Shown here piece after piece: positions 14,755-15,283 of a DNA stretch of 15,283 bases. The stretch covers positions 1-15,283 of the forward strand of contig CALTZZ010000049.1 of NCBI GenBank assembly GCA_943913905.1. Reading direction: 5' to 3'. Under the pieces are notes generated by a model. That model was not told where the DNA came from, did no database searches, and saw nothing but the letters and a program-made list of their open reading frames with translations. The stretch is from an uncultured Dermabacteraceae bacterium (GTDB taxonomy: Bacteria; Actinomycetota; Actinomycetes; Actinomycetales; Dermabacteraceae). Made by a program: the position numbers and the translations under genes. The number at the start of each line of letters is the position of its first letter. Position 1 is the first letter of the stretch.

Positions 14755-15283
14755 ATGCGACTGCGCCGCTCCCTCGTTGCCCCTGCCGCCGCTACCGCGG
14801 TGCTGACTCTCGGTTTTTCCGGACTCTCGATCGCCGAACCTTCCGCACACGCTGCCGTCGCTCTCGGCGATGTGCAGATCAACGAAGTGTATGGAGGTGG
14901 CGGTAACTCCGGTGCTGCTTTCACGCACGATTTCGTGGAGCTGCGCAACACTGGCACCGATCCCGTGACGCTCGACGGCTGGAGCCTGCAGTACGCGGCG
15001 AAGGGCGGCAGCGAGTTCAACAATCGAATGGCGCTGAGCGGCACGGTCCAGCCGGGGGAGACCTTCCTGATGCAGCTGGCCGCGGGCAACGGCAACGGCG
15101 AAGCTTTGCCGGATGCGGACCTCACCGGCGACATCAACGCTTCGGGCACCGCGGGAACGTTCGCTCTTGTGAACTCCACCGATCAGCTCGTATGCGAGGT
15201 AGCGTCGTGCCAGGACGCGAACACCGTTGTGGACCTCGTGGGGTGGGGGAGCGCCGCCACGTTCTCCGGTGATGGGGCTGCTC
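14755..15283 (+). CDS. Secreted protein with lamin-tail-like domain, probable extracellular nuclease, cut off by window edge
   Basis: The first 176 codons are present, translated by hand and open to the right edge. Residues 1 to about 33 form a signal peptide (MRLRRSLV, a hydrophobic core, then SAHAA). From about residue 36 there is a lamin-tail-type beta domain: VQINEVYGGGGNSG, then HDFVELRNTG, LDGWSLQYA, a VQPGETFLMQ strand, ADLTG, and FALVNSTDQL. Cys143 and Cys148 (CEVASC) may form a disulfide. This opening is typical of ExeM/NucH-type extracellular nucleases, where an OB-fold and an endonuclease/exonuclease/phosphatase domain follow, but the catalytic part is not in the window. Some surface metallophosphatases also start this way. 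AGGA at 14741-14744 precedes ATG 14755 by ten bases. Its place behind the nucleotidase supports a role in extracellular nucleic acid breakdown. Confidence 0.85.
   Translation, partial: MRLRRSLVAPAAATAVLTLGFSGLSIAEPSAHAAVALGDVQINEVYGGGGNSGAAFTHDFVELRNTGTDPVTLDGWSLQYAAKGGSEFNNRMALSGTVQPGETFLMQLAAGNGNGEALPDADLTGDINASGTAGTFALVNSTDQLVCEVASCQDANTVVDLVGWGSAATFSGDGAA

Overview
The window looks like chromosome from a high-GC Actinomycetota. The signs are strong G/C third-position bias, short intergenic gaps with ATGA-type overlaps, GTG starts, an RmlC-RmlD fusion protein, a moxR/DUF58/transglutaminase operon, an NDH-2 dehydrogenase and an LPxTG-anchored surface enzyme. A Micrococcales or Actinomycetales skin/mucosa-type organism (Dermabacter-like) is my guess, but genus cannot be fixed from this sequence. 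I see no tRNA, rRNA, CRISPR array, insertion sequence or prophage gene.

Layout. (1) 1-1106, minus: an amidase-signature hydrolase whose C-terminus runs off the left edge. (2) 1209-4787, plus: dTDP-L-rhamnose genes in the order rmlA, rmlB, rmlCD. They cover the whole route from glucose-1-phosphate to dTDP-L-rhamnose, because the last two enzymes are fused. (3) 4800-6083, minus: a secreted, membrane-anchored protein with a small Ig/IPT-like head and a long Ser/Thr/Pro/Ala stalk, unlike anything I can name. (4) 6214-10564, plus: a tightly coupled operon of a MoxR AAA+ ATPase, a DUF58 membrane protein and a TgpA-type membrane transglutaminase. (5) 10530-11939, minus: type II NADH dehydrogenase, overlapping the end of the transglutaminase gene tail to tail by 35 bp. 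(6) 12218-14647, plus: a sortase-anchored 5'-nucleotidase/UshA-type metallophosphatase, closed by a good hairpin terminator. (7) 14755 to the right edge, plus: the start of a secreted protein with a lamin-tail-like domain, probably an extracellular nuclease.

How the genes may work together. Most of the window serves the cell envelope or the space outside it: rhamnose for wall glycopolymer, a stalked surface protein, an envelope transglutaminase with its MoxR/DUF58 partners, and a surface nucleotidase beside a probable secreted nuclease. The last pair would together turn extracellular nucleic acid into nucleosides and phosphate. The nucleotidase upstream region carries two 11-bp direct repeats resembling an actinobacterial PHO box (12088-12109), placed ahead of a good sigma-70-like promoter, which suggests phosphate-starvation control. 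No single gene family here is clearly new. The least described parts are the stalked surface protein, the job of the MoxR/DUF58/transglutaminase operon, and the predicted phosphate control of the nucleotidase.
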